Below are positions 6,989 to 16,695 of a stretch of 64,000 nucleotides of DNA, piece by piece; position 1 is the first letter of the stretch; the number at the start of each line of letters is the position of its first letter. The stretch is from Christiangramia salexigens. Its GTDB lineage: Bacteria; Bacteroidota; Bacteroidia; Flavobacteriales; Flavobacteriaceae. A program made the translations under genes and the position numbers. The notes under the pieces are model-generated. The model was not told the origin of the DNA. It did no database searches and worked only from the letters and a program-made list of their open reading frames with translations. The stretch spans positions 964,501 through 1,028,500 of the forward strand of contig NZ_CP018153.1 in NCBI RefSeq assembly GCF_001889005.1. Direction: 5' to 3'.

Positions 6989-9421
6989 ATGTTTCGAAGT
7001 CTTCTTATTCCACTGATGTTATTTATCAGCCTTATCAGTTATTCCCAAAACATTGAATCCCGAAAAACTTACACTACTACTAAAACAGAAATCGCTCCAA
7101 GAATAGATGGAGTCCTGACCGAAAAGGTTTGGCTGGAAGCCGATGAAGCAAAGGATTTTGTTATGGTAGAGCCCGGTGATGGTGATCCAATCCCAAAATC
7201 TCATGAAACTATAGTTAAAGTGCTTTATGATAATGAGGCCGTATATATTGCCGCATATATGATGGAAGATGAGCCTACCAAAATTATGAAACAATTTACC
7301 CAGCGTGATAATATGGGGCAGTCTGAATTTTTACTCGTAGATATCAATACTTATGATGATGGGGAAAATCAAACTAGATTTATAGTAACCGCAGCGGGAA
7401 CCCAGGCAGATGCCAGAATAAGTGGCGAAAATGAGGATTACAACTATAATGTTGTATGGGAGTCGGCAGTATTTCAGGATGATGAAGGTTGGTATGTAGA
7501 AATGAAGATCCCATATTCGGCTTTAAGATTTCCCGATAAACCACAACAGGAATGGGGAATACAGTTTTTTAGGCAGATCACTCACCTTAATCAGAATTAT
7601 GTCTGGAACTATATTGATAAATCTGTAGGACAAATTAGTCAGTATACCGGGCTATTAAAAGGGATTTCAAACATAGACCCACCCGTTAGATTGAGTTTAT
7701 ATCCCTATACCTCTGCAGCACTGGATATATATAATGGTGAATCTGAAGCTAATTTCAGTGCCGGATTGGATCTAAAATATGGGATCAATGATTCTTTCAC
7801 TCTGGATATGACTCTGGTGCCTGATTTTGGGCAGACGGCCTACGATAATGTAGAATTAAACTTAGGTCCCTTTGAACAGGTATTTGGCGAGAATAGAGCT
7901 TTCTTTACTGAAGGGACTGAATTGTTTACTAAAGGAGATCTTTTTTATTCCAGGCGTGTAGGTAATTCTCCCATTGGTTTCAACGATGCACAACGCAGCA
8001 AACTGGAAAATGAAGAGATCCTGGATAATCCCGATAAAACAGACCTCATAAATGCGCTAAAGGTTTCGGGGAGAACTGATCGCGGCTTAGGGATTGGTTT
8101 TTTTAATTCTATCACTAACGAAACAAAAGCTGTTTACAGGGATACCATAACAGGAGAAACTCGTAGTAAAATAACCGAGCCATTCGCTAATTACAATATT
8201 TTCGTTTTAGATCAACGCTTCAACAAAAACTCTTCTTTAACCTTAATAAATACCAATGTGACCCGGAACGGTAATTTTAGGGACGCCAATGTTTCCGGTT
8301 TTCTTTTCGATGTTTATAATAAAGAGAACTCTTTCAACTTTAAAGGTCAGGCGAAAATGAGTAATATCAATCTGCCTGATCAAAATGTCACAGGTTTTGC
8401 TTCTTCCTTATCTATAGAGCGAACCAAAGGTAACTTCAGGTATGGTGTAGCCCACGAATTTGCGAATGAGACTTATGATATAAACGATCTGGGAATAAGC
8501 CAGATTAATAATTACAATAATTTTAATTGGGAAACTTCCTACCAGATCTTCGAGCCGCAGGGAAATCTGAATAAGTACCGCATACAGGTTTACGGCCAGC
8601 ACCTTAGAAGATATGATCCAAATATAAGTGTGAATACTGGAGCAGGTGGTAGTGTTTTTATTGTAACCAGGGAACGCTTCGCTTATGGTGGATCATTTGA
8701 GGTGAATTCTGAATTTCGGGATTTCTTTGAACCCAGATCCCAGGACAGCTTTGTTCTTTATAGGGCAAATGCAGGTCTAAGCGCATGGATATCTACAGAC
8801 TACAGAAAGAGGTTTGCATACGATCTAAGACTTTATTTTGAAAAATATCACCGGTCTTCCCGAAATTTTCTTAGTGTGAATTTTGAACCACGCTTCAGGT
8901 TCACCGACAAACTGGATATGATATTTGAGTTTGATTATGATCTTCAAAAAGACCGGCCAAGTTTTGTAACTAAAGATAATTCTGAGATCATTTTTGGGGT
9001 ACGGGATTTAAAAAGTTTGGAGAACAGCCTTAAAGGGAATTATAATTTTAATACCAAACAGGCTATAAACCTAAGTTTCAGACATTTTTGGTCTACAGCT
9101 ACTTTTTCTGATAATGAATACAGTGTGCTGGACAAAGATGGAAGGCTGATTCCTACTGAGTATAATATTAATGAACAGAACGACCCAAATGCTAATTTTA
9201 ATATCTGGAATCTGGATTTAAGTTACAGATGGCAGTTCGCTCCGGGAAGTGAGGCGGTACTTTTATATAGGAACGCCATTTTTAACCGGGATAAACTCAG
9301 TTCACTGGGGTACAGAGATAGTTTGGAAAATCTTTTTGATATGCCCGCCAGGCACAATTTGAGTCTTCGCATTGTATACTTCATAGATTATAACCGTGTG
9401 AGACACTTATTCCAAAGTTAA
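6989..9421 (+). CDS. DUF5916 outer-membrane protein with CBM9-like domain
   Basis: Product of 810 residues with a signal peptide (MFRSLLIPLMLFISLISYSQ). Residues about 30-215 resemble a family 9 carbohydrate-binding fold (PRIDGVLTEKVWLEA; FRQITHLNQNYVWNYI). From about 230 onward the alternating hydrophobic pattern and many aromatic residues fit a DUF5916 beta-barrel (SLYPYTSAALDIYNG; LDMTLVPDFGQTAYDNVELNLGPFEQ; FFTEGTELF). The family is common in Bacteroidota; its substrate is unknown, and the glycan-binding fold does not prove a role in polysaccharide use. It stands alone, with no hydrolase or SusCD neighbour. Confidence 0.85.
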   Translation: MFRSLLIPLMLFISLISYSQNIESRKTYTTTKTEIAPRIDGVLTEKVWLEADEAKDFVMVEPGDGDPIPKSHETIVKVLYDNEAVYIAAYMMEDEPTKIMKQFTQRDNMGQSEFLLVDINTYDDGENQTRFIVTAAGTQADARISGENEDYNYNVVWESAVFQDDEGWYVEMKIPYSALRFPDKPQQEWGIQFFRQITHLNQNYVWNYIDKSVGQISQYTGLLKGISNIDPPVRLSLYPYTSAALDIYNGESEANFSAGLDLKYGINDSFTLDMTLVPDFGQTAYDNVELNLGPFEQVFGENRAFFTEGTELFTKGDLFYSRRVGNSPIGFNDAQRSKLENEEILDNPDKTDLINALKVSGRTDRGLGIGFFNSITNETKAVYRDTITGETRSKITEPFANYNIFVLDQRFNKNSSLTLINTNVTRNGNFRDANVSGFLFDVYNKENSFNFKGQAKMSNINLPDQNVTGFASSLSIERTKGNFRYGVAHEFANETYDINDLGISQINNYNNFNWETSYQIFEPQGNLNKYRIQVYGQHLRRYDPNISVNTGAGGSVFIVTRERFAYGGSFEVNSEFRDFFEPRSQDSFVLYRANAGLSAWISTDYRKRFAYDLRLYFEKYHRSSRNFLSVNFEPRFRFTDKLDMIFEFDYDLQKDRPSFVTKDNSEIIFGVRDLKSLENSLKGNYNFNTKQAINLSFRHFWSTATFSDNEYSVLDKDGRLIPTEYNINEQNDPNANFNIWNLDLSYRWQFAPGSEAVLLYRNAIFNRDKLSSLGYRDSLENLFDMPARHNLSLRIVYFIDYNRVRHLFQS

Positions 9422-9473
9422 TCTTGGCGAATGCTTCTAATTTGGCTATTTTCGGGACTCTTATTTTTTAATA

Positions 9474-10133
9474 ATGATCAACGCCAGAAATATTCATAAA
9501 TATTACGGAGATCTGCATGTTTTAAAAGCAGTAGATCTGCATATACGAAAGAGTGAAATCGTATCTATCGTAGGGGCCTCTGGAGCAGGAAAAACCACAC
9601 TTCTGCAGATACTTGGAACCCTGGACAGACCTGCTAAAAAACAAGATTCTCAATTGGAGATCAACGGTACCGATATTTATGGTCTCTCTTCCAGGGAACT
9701 TTCAAAATTCCGGAATAAACATATAGGTTTTATATTTCAGTTTCATCAGTTATTACCCGAATTTACTGCACTGGAAAATATTTGTATCCCTGCATTCATT
9801 CAGAAAACTCCAAGATCCAAGGCCGAGAAAAGAGCAAAAGAACTGCTTTCATTTTTAGGCTTAGAAAACAGAGCCTCCCACAAACCTGGAGAGCTGAGTG
9901 GTGGTGAACAACAAAGAATCGCCGTAGCCCGAAGTCTTATAAATAATCCAGCGGTTATTTTCGCAGATGAACCTTCTGGGAATCTTGATAGTGAATCGGC
10001 AGAAAACCTTCATAAATTGTTTTTCCAATTACGGGAAGAGTTTGAACAAACCTTTGTTATTGTAACACATAATGAAGAGCTCGCAGATATGGCCGACCGA
10101 AAATTAACCATGGTGGACGGCAAAATTGTCTAA
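9474..10133 (+). CDS. LolD/MacB-type ABC transporter ATPase
   Basis: Cytoplasmic ATPase of 219 residues. Walker A is GASGAGKTT at 34-42, the signature is [14 protein letters not shown], and Walker B is [12 protein letters not shown], followed by the H-loop IVTHNEELA. The SGNLD form and the length place it in the LolD/MacB/FtsE branch, whose members power lipoprotein release or mechanotransmission rather than solute import. No permease is adjacent; the nearest MacB-like permease in the window (32294-33532) is distant, so pairing is undecided. Only 17 bases separate it from the next gene. Confidence 0.85.
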   Translation: MINARNIHKYYGDLHVLKAVDLHIRKSEIVSIVGASGAGKTTLLQILGTLDRPAKKQDSQLEINGTDIYGLSSRELSKFRNKHIGFIFQFHQLLPEFTALENICIPAFIQKTPRSKAEKRAKELLSFLGLENRASHKPGELSGGEQQRIAVARSLINNPAVIFADEPSGNLDSESAENLHKLFFQLREEFEQTFVIVTHNEELADMADRKLTMVDGKIV

Positions 10134-10150
10134 TTTAAACCTTAAGATCT

Positions 10151-10921
10151 TTGAATAAATCTGAATTAAAATCCTTTTTGGACTTTAAGGTTGTTCAATA
10201 TAACACCCCCGAATTTATTGCGACAGATCCTATCCAGATCCCTCACCGCTTTTCCATAAAGGAAGATATAGAAATTTCTGGATTTCTTACCGCTACCATA
10301 GCCTGGGGTAACAGAAAAAGTATTCTAACCAATGCAGGAAAAATGATGGATCTCATGGACTCCAGCCCTTATGATTTTGTAATGAATCATGAAGAAAAGG
10401 ATCTTGAAGAAATACAGAATTTTGTGCACCGCACCTTTAATTCAGGTGATCTGAGATACTTTATAAGATCTCTTCAAAACATTTATAAGAACCACAATGG
10501 CCTCGAATCCGTTTTTACTAAAAATGCCGATAAAGACTCCCTTCAACGAGCCATTCATGAATTCAAGTCACTGTTTTTCGAATTGCCGCATGAGAAAAGA
10601 ACCGAAAAACATGTTAGCGATCCTTTAAAAAATTCTGCTGCTAAGAGAATCAACATGTTTCTAAGATGGATGGTAAGAAACGATAATACGGGTGTTGATT
10701 TCGGGATCTGGAAAAAGCTCTCGCCAGCTCAACTCTCATGCCCCCTGGATGTACATTCAGGAAAGGTTGCAAGAAAACTAAAGCTTCTTAAAAGGAAGGC
10801 AAATGATGCTACAGCCCTAAATGAACTGGATACAAATTTGCGTAAATTAGACCCTATAGATCCGGTAAAATATGACTTTGCTTTATTTGGTTTAGGGGTC
10901 TTCGAAAAAGGTGAGTTCTAA
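10151..10921 (+). CDS. DUF2400 (TIGR02757) family protein
   Basis: Product of 256 residues starting at TTG 10151. The sequence fits the conserved TIGR02757/DUF2400 family: DPIQIPHRFSIKEDIEISGFL near the start, ATIAWGNRKSI, MFLRWMVRNDNTGVDFG, and the C-terminal PLDVHSGKVARKL and LDPIDPVKYDFALFGLGVFE. The family is related to helix-hairpin-helix DNA glycosylases in fold, and no activity is established to my knowledge. It probably shares a transcript with the ABC ATPase upstream, although no functional link is evident. Confidence 0.85.
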   Translation: MNKSELKSFLDFKVVQYNTPEFIATDPIQIPHRFSIKEDIEISGFLTATIAWGNRKSILTNAGKMMDLMDSSPYDFVMNHEEKDLEEIQNFVHRTFNSGDLRYFIRSLQNIYKNHNGLESVFTKNADKDSLQRAIHEFKSLFFELPHEKRTEKHVSDPLKNSAAKRINMFLRWMVRNDNTGVDFGIWKKLSPAQLSCPLDVHSGKVARKLKLLKRKANDATALNELDTNLRKLDPIDPVKYDFALFGLGVFEKGEF

Positions 10922-10978
10922 GCCTTGATTTTCTAGTTTTTTTTAGTTTTCTTTAACATTCCTAATAAATTTTATTCC

Positions 10979-12190
10979 ATGTTGCGTCCTGCGGTCCCGT
11001 CGAACGAAGAACGACGTTTAGAAGCTATTAAAAAGTTGGATATTCTGGACTCCCTGCCAGAAGAGACTTATGATAGTATTACTGTGCTTGCCAGCCAGAT
11101 CTGCAAGACGCCAATAGCTCTTATTAGCATTCTGGATTCAAATCGGAACTGGTTTAAATCCAAGGTAGGAACCGATGTTCCTCAATCTGACAGGGAAATT
11201 TCTTTTTGTGGTCATGCTATTCTGAAGCCAGAAAATCTTTTTGAAGTACCCAATACCTTGACAGACGAACGTTTCAAGGATAATCCTTTAACCTTTTCAG
11301 AGAATGGAGGCGTAAGATTTTATGCGGGGGTACCTATAAAAGATGATGACGGGTATGCAATTGGTACGCTATGCGTTCTTGACACCAAGGAACATCATTT
11401 AGATGAAAGTCAAAAAGTAGCGCTAAAGGCATTAGCCAAACAGGTGGAATTGCTTTTTGAATATCGTAAAAAGAATAAGTCTTTGGAAAAGATGAAGGAT
11501 CAATTGGATGAAAACAACAGGGTCCTTAGAGAATTTGCGAGTACGGTATCTCACGATCTTAAAATGCCTCTTGCCAATATGATCTTAACCGCAGATGTTT
11601 TAAAGGCGAAATACTCCTCAAAACTGGATCAGGAAGGAGTGAATTACCTCACTTATCTAAAGCACTCAGGGCTTACACTTAGCGATTATATAAATGGTCT
11701 TTTGGACCATTACTCCAGTGGAAATATCAATTCAGAAAAGCCACAGGAATTCTTTCTTAATGATATGCTGGAGGATATTATTGATCTCCTTCAGATCGAT
11801 CAGAATTGTGAGATAAATCTGCCGGATAATAATTTAAGAATAGAAGGGAATAGCGCTGCACTTGGTCAGATCTTTATGAACCTTATCAGTAATAGTCTTA
11901 AGTATAACAATTCTGATAAGATAGTCATAGAAATTGATTGCACTGAAAACCGTGAGTTTTTTAATTTCACTATCAGCGATAATGGAATTGGTATTCCAAA
12001 GGACAAACAAAAGTATATTTTTGACCTGTTCACCATTATTGCAGACAAGGACAGACAAGGCAAGAAAGGCCATGGAATTGGACTTTCAACCGTTAAAAAG
12101 CTGGTAGAAAGTTTAGGAGGAAATATTAGAATTTCCTCTGAAGAAGGCCAAGGCACTTTATTTGAATTCAGTATAAAAAGGCCTGAATGA
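10979..12190 (+). CDS. Soluble GAF-domain sensor histidine kinase
   Basis: Product of 403 residues without signal peptide or membrane helix, so cytoplasmic. Residues about 20-160 form a GAF domain with the conserved DREISFCGHAI and FYAGVPIKDDDGYAIGTLCVLD. A short coiled linker leads to the HisKA region, where His192 lies in VSHDLKMPLANM. The ATPase domain shows the N box NLISNSLKYN, G1 box DNGIGIPKDK and G2 box GHGIGLSTVKKL. No response regulator is adjacent. The next gene has the same architecture, so a tandem duplication is likely. The signal sensed is unknown. Confidence 0.93.
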   Translation: MLRPAVPSNEERRLEAIKKLDILDSLPEETYDSITVLASQICKTPIALISILDSNRNWFKSKVGTDVPQSDREISFCGHAILKPENLFEVPNTLTDERFKDNPLTFSENGGVRFYAGVPIKDDDGYAIGTLCVLDTKEHHLDESQKVALKALAKQVELLFEYRKKNKSLEKMKDQLDENNRVLREFASTVSHDLKMPLANMILTADVLKAKYSSKLDQEGVNYLTYLKHSGLTLSDYINGLLDHYSSGNINSEKPQEFFLNDMLEDIIDLLQIDQNCEINLPDNNLRIEGNSAALGQIFMNLISNSLKYNNSDKIVIEIDCTENREFFNFTISDNGIGIPKDKQKYIFDLFTIIADKDRQGKKGHGIGLSTVKKLVESLGGNIRISSEEGQGTLFEFSIKRPE

Positions 12191-12263
12191 GTATATTAGG
12201 GTTTTTTTATTAAAAAGTTTCTAATTTTTTAGATACCTTTAAAATTAGATTCTATTTGGGGAG

Positions 12264-13466
12264 ATGCAACAAAAATTAGTTCCATTTGATGAGAAACTCA
12301 GGAGAGTTGCGCTGAAGGAGTATGCTATTTTGAATTCGGGACCGGATGACGATTATGACAATTTAACCTTTTTAGCAGCAACCATTTGCAACGTTCCGGT
12401 TGCAAGGATTAGTATTATTGATAAAGACCAAATTTGGAACAAGTCCGGATATGGCACTTACAATTCCGTTTTATCCAGAAAAAATTCTTTCTGCGATAAA
12501 GCTATACAGGAAGACCTGCCTATACTAATACTTAAAAGATCGGAAAATCCTGAAGTTTTTGAGAAAGCTCGTGGTATATACCACAGAGAATACTCTTTTT
12601 ATGCCGGAGTTCCATTACACAGCTCCCAGGGATATCCTATTGCTGTTTTTTGCATTTTCGACACTGAAGAAAAGGACCTAAGTGACCAGCAGATAAAATC
12701 CTTAAAGGCTCTTGCCGGACAAACACTCAATTTATTTGAATTCAGAAAACAAAAAAATAAATTATATCAGGTTCAGAATAAATTAAAGGAGAAATACAGA
12801 GAGCTCGAAAAATTTGCAAGTATAGTTTCTCATGATATTAAATCCCCTTTGGCAAATATCATCTCCTTAAGTGAACTTTTAAAGGATGAGAATAAAGGCA
12901 AGTTTGATAAGGACACAGAACAATATCTTGAATTCCTGGTGGAGTCCTCCTACTCGCTCAGAAATTATGTAGATGGTATCTTAAGTTTCTATCGCAGTGA
13001 TCATGTACTTGAGAAAGATAACGTAAATGTAGATCTTCACAAGGTTCTTAAAGGCATCATAGATCTATATCAGGTATCTAAAGATATTGAAATCACTTAT
13101 CCAAATGAAGTTTCGCTTCAGAATGTAAATAAAGCAGCCTTAACACAGGTTTTTCTTAATCTTATAAGCAATGCTTTAAAATATAATGATAAAGAGGTAA
13201 GGAAGGTAGATATCAGTTTTTCAAAAGATGAAGATTTCTACTACTTCGAAGTAAAGGATAATGGAAAAGGAATTCCTAAAGAAAAATCCAGAGACATCTT
13301 CGAGTTGTTCACGACGCTGGATGTTGCAGACAGGGAAGGAAACTTAGGTAGCGGTATTGGTCTTGCTACTGTAAAAAAACTCATCGAATCTATGGGCGGG
13401 ACTATAGAAGTTGAATCTGAACTTAATTCCGGTAGCAACTTCAAATTCCGTATCAAAAGATTATAG
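12264..13466 (+). CDS. Soluble GAF histidine kinase, paralogue of upstream gene
   Basis: Product of 400 residues with the same order as its neighbour: GAF domain (about 20-160; SRKNSFCDKAI, FYAGVPLHSSQGYPIAVFCIFD), HisKA with His190 in VSHDIKSPLANI, and an HATPase domain (NLISNALKYND; DNGKGIPKEK; GSGIGLATVKKL). The GAF pocket motif differs from the upstream copy (NSFCDKAI against ISFCGHAI), so the two kinases may read different inputs. It is cytoplasmic and has no receiver domain of its own. The gap of 73 bases between the copies suggests that it could be transcribed separately. Confidence 0.93.
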   Translation: MQQKLVPFDEKLRRVALKEYAILNSGPDDDYDNLTFLAATICNVPVARISIIDKDQIWNKSGYGTYNSVLSRKNSFCDKAIQEDLPILILKRSENPEVFEKARGIYHREYSFYAGVPLHSSQGYPIAVFCIFDTEEKDLSDQQIKSLKALAGQTLNLFEFRKQKNKLYQVQNKLKEKYRELEKFASIVSHDIKSPLANIISLSELLKDENKGKFDKDTEQYLEFLVESSYSLRNYVDGILSFYRSDHVLEKDNVNVDLHKVLKGIIDLYQVSKDIEITYPNEVSLQNVNKAALTQVFLNLISNALKYNDKEVRKVDISFSKDEDFYYFEVKDNGKGIPKEKSRDIFELFTTLDVADREGNLGSGIGLATVKKLIESMGGTIEVESELNSGSNFKFRIKRL

Positions 13467-13488
13467 GTCTTAATCATATTTCATTTTC

Positions 13489-13514
13489 TATATTTGAGAA
13501 ACCTATTTTCTCAA
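13489..13514 (+). promoter_or_regulatory. -7 box followed by start-proximal dyad
   Basis: TATATTTG at 13489-13496 matches the Bacteroidota -7 box. It is followed by a perfect dyad, TTGAGAA (13494-13500) and TTCTCAA (13508-13514), ending one base before the ATG at 13516. I see no clear TTTG at the proper distance upstream. The dyad could be an operator or an initiation-region hairpin. Confidence 0.45.
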
Positions 13515-13515
13515 T

Positions 13516-15438
13516 ATGTATTTTCAACATCCGGAATTATTATATGCCCTATTCCTGCTCATAATTCCATTGATCATACATCTGTTTAGATTAAGGAAAT
13601 TCCAAAAGGAAGAATTCACCAATGTCAAATTCCTGAAAAAAGTAATTCAGGAAACCCGAAAAAGCTCCAAACTTAAGAAGTTATTAATCCTTATTACAAG
13701 GCTACTCCTCTTATCCTGTCTCATTCTGGCATTTGCCCAACCCTTTATACCTGCTAGTGAAAAGGCGTTAATAGAAACGATGCGCCTTGTTTATCTGGAC
13801 AACTCCTTTAGTATGCAGGCGACATCCGGAGAAACCAATATTTTTAGAAAAAGTATTAATCAATTATTGGAAAATCTTGAACCCGGTAATTCATACGGGT
13901 TTATCACAAACGATGAAGAGTTTTTCAATTATAGCGTTCCTGAATTAAAAAAGGAATTACAAAATTTAGACTTGACCTCAGAAGTGCTTGAGTTCAAAAA
14001 TCTCCAATTAAAAGCTAAAAATTACTTTAAGAAGCATCCGGGAGCAAAACACGAATTGATCTTGGTCTCAGATTTTCAGAAAAATCTGAATATTCCTGAT
14101 GAAATTTTAGAAGATGAAATGGATTTATATTTCATCAACCCAGGAGATAATGATCTTACCAATATTAGTATAGATACGGCATATATTTCGAAATCTGATC
14201 CTCAAAATATACAATTAGACCTCCGCATCTCTGCAAACCAGCCCTGGAAAAACCCGGTAACAGTATCTGTTTATAATAATGAAAAACTTTTAGGGAGAAA
14301 GATGACGGAACCGATTGGGAAAAGTTCTGCTGAACTTAGATTTCTTCTTCAAAACGGAAAAATAGACAAAGGGAAAATTCAAATCGAAGATTCCGGACTT
14401 CCCTACGATAATAGATTATACTTCAGTATAAACCCGAAACAGGCCGTGAAGGTTGTTGTGGTCTCTCCAAATAATGAAACTTTTCTTGATCGAATTTATA
14501 CAAATCCTGAATTTTCTATCAGTAATTATGGGCCCTCACAAATCGATTATAATCAATTAAGTGAGGCCAATCTTATCGTTTTAAATGAATTGGAAAACAT
14601 CCCCGGTTCACTAATTAACAATATTAGCACCCGTAAACAAAACGGCGCAAGTCTTATTATAATTCCAGCCACAAATGCTGAAGATTATGGAACTCTTCTG
14701 AATACTATAGGTTTTACAAACTTTACTGGTAAAAGCGATTCTGAAAAATTGATCACCGAAATAAAATTCGAACATCCTCTTATGGCGGGAGTGTTTGAAA
14801 AAAGAACGGGCAATTTCGATTATCCAAAAGTTAAAACCTCGTTTGTTCAAATGCGGGGAAATCCCATTCTGCAATTTCAGGATAAATCAGGTTTTCTTTT
14901 ACAGTTGGACAACACTTATCTATTCACTGCTCCTCTTAATTCTGAAAACTCAAATTTCATAAATTCACCACTTATCGTACCTGTTTTCTATCAGATTGGT
15001 CTTAGATCTCTAAAGAATAATCAACTATATTATCAAACCAATGTGGAAAATGTGATAGACCTCCCGCTACAGGTTGGTGCAGATCAGGTGGTTCATATGA
15101 TGAATAATGATTTAAATTTGATTCCCAGACAGCAGAACTTTGATTCATATGTTCAGATCAATACGAGTCAAATGGATATTGAAGCTGGTAATTACATTGT
15201 AAAGCAAGAAAAAAGTAGCGAGGAAGTTTCCCTGAGTTTTAATTACGACAGGAAGGAAAGCGATCTAACTTTTTTACAGACCAACACATTAAAGAATGTT
15301 CAGGTATATAGCTCTGTATCTGATTTCTTTTCGAAAACAAATGCTACTTTAGAAATTACGCTGCTTTGGAAATGGTTTGTTATTTTTGCCATGGTCTTTT
15401 TGGCAATTGAAATGCTATTAATAAAATTCTTCAAATGA
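13516..15438 (+). CDS. BatA-domain membrane protein
   Basis: Product of 640 residues. The N-terminus is the double-helix BatA domain: one membrane segment at about 7-25 (LLYALFLLIIPLIIHLFRLRKF) and a second near 60-77 (LLILITRLLLLSCLILAFAQP) with basic loops between. The central part resembles a von Willebrand A-like fold (MRLVYLDNSFSMQ at about 93-105, with the DNSFS motif; HELILVSDFQ). A last helix lies at the C-terminus (WFVIFAMVFLAIEMLLIKFF). It is related to the Bat (aerotolerance) proteins of Bacteroidota, but no moxR, batB or batD is next to it. The stop overlaps the next start by four bases. Confidence 0.85.
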   Translation: MYFQHPELLYALFLLIIPLIIHLFRLRKFQKEEFTNVKFLKKVIQETRKSSKLKKLLILITRLLLLSCLILAFAQPFIPASEKALIETMRLVYLDNSFSMQATSGETNIFRKSINQLLENLEPGNSYGFITNDEEFFNYSVPELKKELQNLDLTSEVLEFKNLQLKAKNYFKKHPGAKHELILVSDFQKNLNIPDEILEDEMDLYFINPGDNDLTNISIDTAYISKSDPQNIQLDLRISANQPWKNPVTVSVYNNEKLLGRKMTEPIGKSSAELRFLLQNGKIDKGKIQIEDSGLPYDNRLYFSINPKQAVKVVVVSPNNETFLDRIYTNPEFSISNYGPSQIDYNQLSEANLIVLNELENIPGSLINNISTRKQNGASLIIIPATNAEDYGTLLNTIGFTNFTGKSDSEKLITEIKFEHPLMAGVFEKRTGNFDYPKVKTSFVQMRGNPILQFQDKSGFLLQLDNTYLFTAPLNSENSNFINSPLIVPVFYQIGLRSLKNNQLYYQTNVENVIDLPLQVGADQVVHMMNNDLNLIPRQQNFDSYVQINTSQMDIEAGNYIVKQEKSSEEVSLSFNYDRKESDLTFLQTNTLKNVQVYSSVSDFFSKTNATLEITLLWKWFVIFAMVFLAIEMLLIKFFK

Positions 15439-16685
15439 AGCTACTCTTAAAATCTGTTGTTATAGTGGATGAAACTTCCACCCACCATAATAAAAAACTT
15501 GATATTTACATTGAAGACGGGCAGATAAAAGAAATAGGAAAGAATCTTAAGAACAAGGCTGATAAAGAGGTCGCGCAGGAAAACTTGCATGTTTCACGTG
15601 GATGGTTTGATAGTAGCGTAAGTTTTGGCGAGCCAGGATTTGAAGACCGTGAAACCATTCAAAATGGATTGGATGCCGCCGGAAAATCTGGTTTTACGGG
15701 AGTGGCATTAAACCCATATACAAATCCTGTTCTGGATCATTCCGGAAGTATCGCCGCAGTAAAAGCAAAAAGCAATGCCCACCCGGTACATCTATTTCCG
15801 GTAGGAGCTTTAACCATAAAAAGCGAAGGGAAGGATCTTGCAGAATTACTGGACATGCAGGAAGCTGGAGCTGTGAGCTTTGGAGATTATAAACTTCCAT
15901 TACGGAATCCTAATCTGTTAAAAATAGCTCTTCAATATGCTCAGAATCTCGATGCTTTAATTCAGAGTTATCCTCAGGAAAACCGTATAGCCGGGAATGG
16001 GATCGTTAATGAACATACTAATAGCACCTTACTTGGATTAAAGGGGATTCCAAATCTCGCGGAAGAACTTCAGATCACCAGAGATCTTTATTTGCTAGAG
16101 TATACAGGAGGCAAACTACATATACCAACCATTTCTACAGCGAAATCGGTAAAATTGATCAAGGAGGCCAAGAAGAAAGGCATGGACGTAAGCTGTAGTG
16201 TCGCTATTCATAATTTACTATTGAATGATGAAGAATTAAAAGAGTTCGACGCAAATTCAAAAGTTCTTCCTCCCCTGCGAACCAAAAAAGACTCAAAAGC
16301 TCTAATTCAGGGACTAAAGGACGGAACTATAGATATGGTAACCAGCGATCATAATCCAATAGATGTTGAGCATAAAAAAGTTGAATTTGATAATGCATTA
16401 TTCGGGAGCATAGGTCTGGAAACAGCTTTTGGAGCACTTTGCCAGATATTTACTGCAACAGAGGCAGCGAATATTCTTACCAGAGGTAAAAACCGCTTTA
16501 AAATTGAAGATCACAGTATCGAAACAGGTAATCTGGCAGACTTGAGTTTATTCCTACCCGGAGAAGAATATACATTTAAAAAGGAGGATATTATTTCTTC
16601 ATCACAAAACAGTATATTTTTAAATAAAGAGTTAAAAGGTAAGGCCTTTGGAGCCGTTACCAACAAAGGCGTTATAACCCATTAA
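15435..16685 (+). CDS. Dihydroorotase-like protein, probably non-catalytic
   Basis: Amidohydrolase fold of 416 residues, closest to type I dihydroorotases in order and length. Key residues are lost. The metal-binding D-x-H-x-H-x-R-E-P reads DSSVSFGEP at residues 59-67, so both histidines are serine and the carbamoyl-aspartate-binding arginine is glycine. The later HIxHIST motif reads HIPTIST. The C-terminal catalytic aspartate remains in VTSDHNP. It therefore looks like a PyrC-prime type protein, which in some bacteria holds aspartate transcarbamoylase together without making dihydroorotate. No pyrB lies in the window. It overlaps the BatA gene by four bases, and the DUF4870-like gene follows 10 bases later. 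Confidence 0.85.
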   Translation: MKLLLKSVVIVDETSTHHNKKLDIYIEDGQIKEIGKNLKNKADKEVAQENLHVSRGWFDSSVSFGEPGFEDRETIQNGLDAAGKSGFTGVALNPYTNPVLDHSGSIAAVKAKSNAHPVHLFPVGALTIKSEGKDLAELLDMQEAGAVSFGDYKLPLRNPNLLKIALQYAQNLDALIQSYPQENRIAGNGIVNEHTNSTLLGLKGIPNLAEELQITRDLYLLEYTGGKLHIPTISTAKSVKLIKEAKKKGMDVSCSVAIHNLLLNDEELKEFDANSKVLPPLRTKKDSKALIQGLKDGTIDMVTSDHNPIDVEHKKVEFDNALFGSIGLETAFGALCQIFTATEAANILTRGKNRFKIEDHSIETGNLADLSLFLPGEEYTFKKEDIISSSQNSIFLNKELKGKAFGAVTNKGVITH

Positions 16686-16695
16686 AAATAAAATT

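Noticed and set aside
6989..9421. DUF5916 protein as part of a polysaccharide utilisation locus
   Set aside because: No SusC/SusD pair, glycoside hydrolase or sulfatase lies nearby; the CBM9-like part alone is not enough.
11866..12156. Open frame of 96 codons on the minus strand inside the first histidine kinase gene
   Set aside because: It lies fully antisense to conserved kinase motifs, has no ribosome site and no family likeness; it is a by-product of the real gene's codon use. The same holds for similar frames such as 55961-56341 and 32554-32901 on the minus strand.
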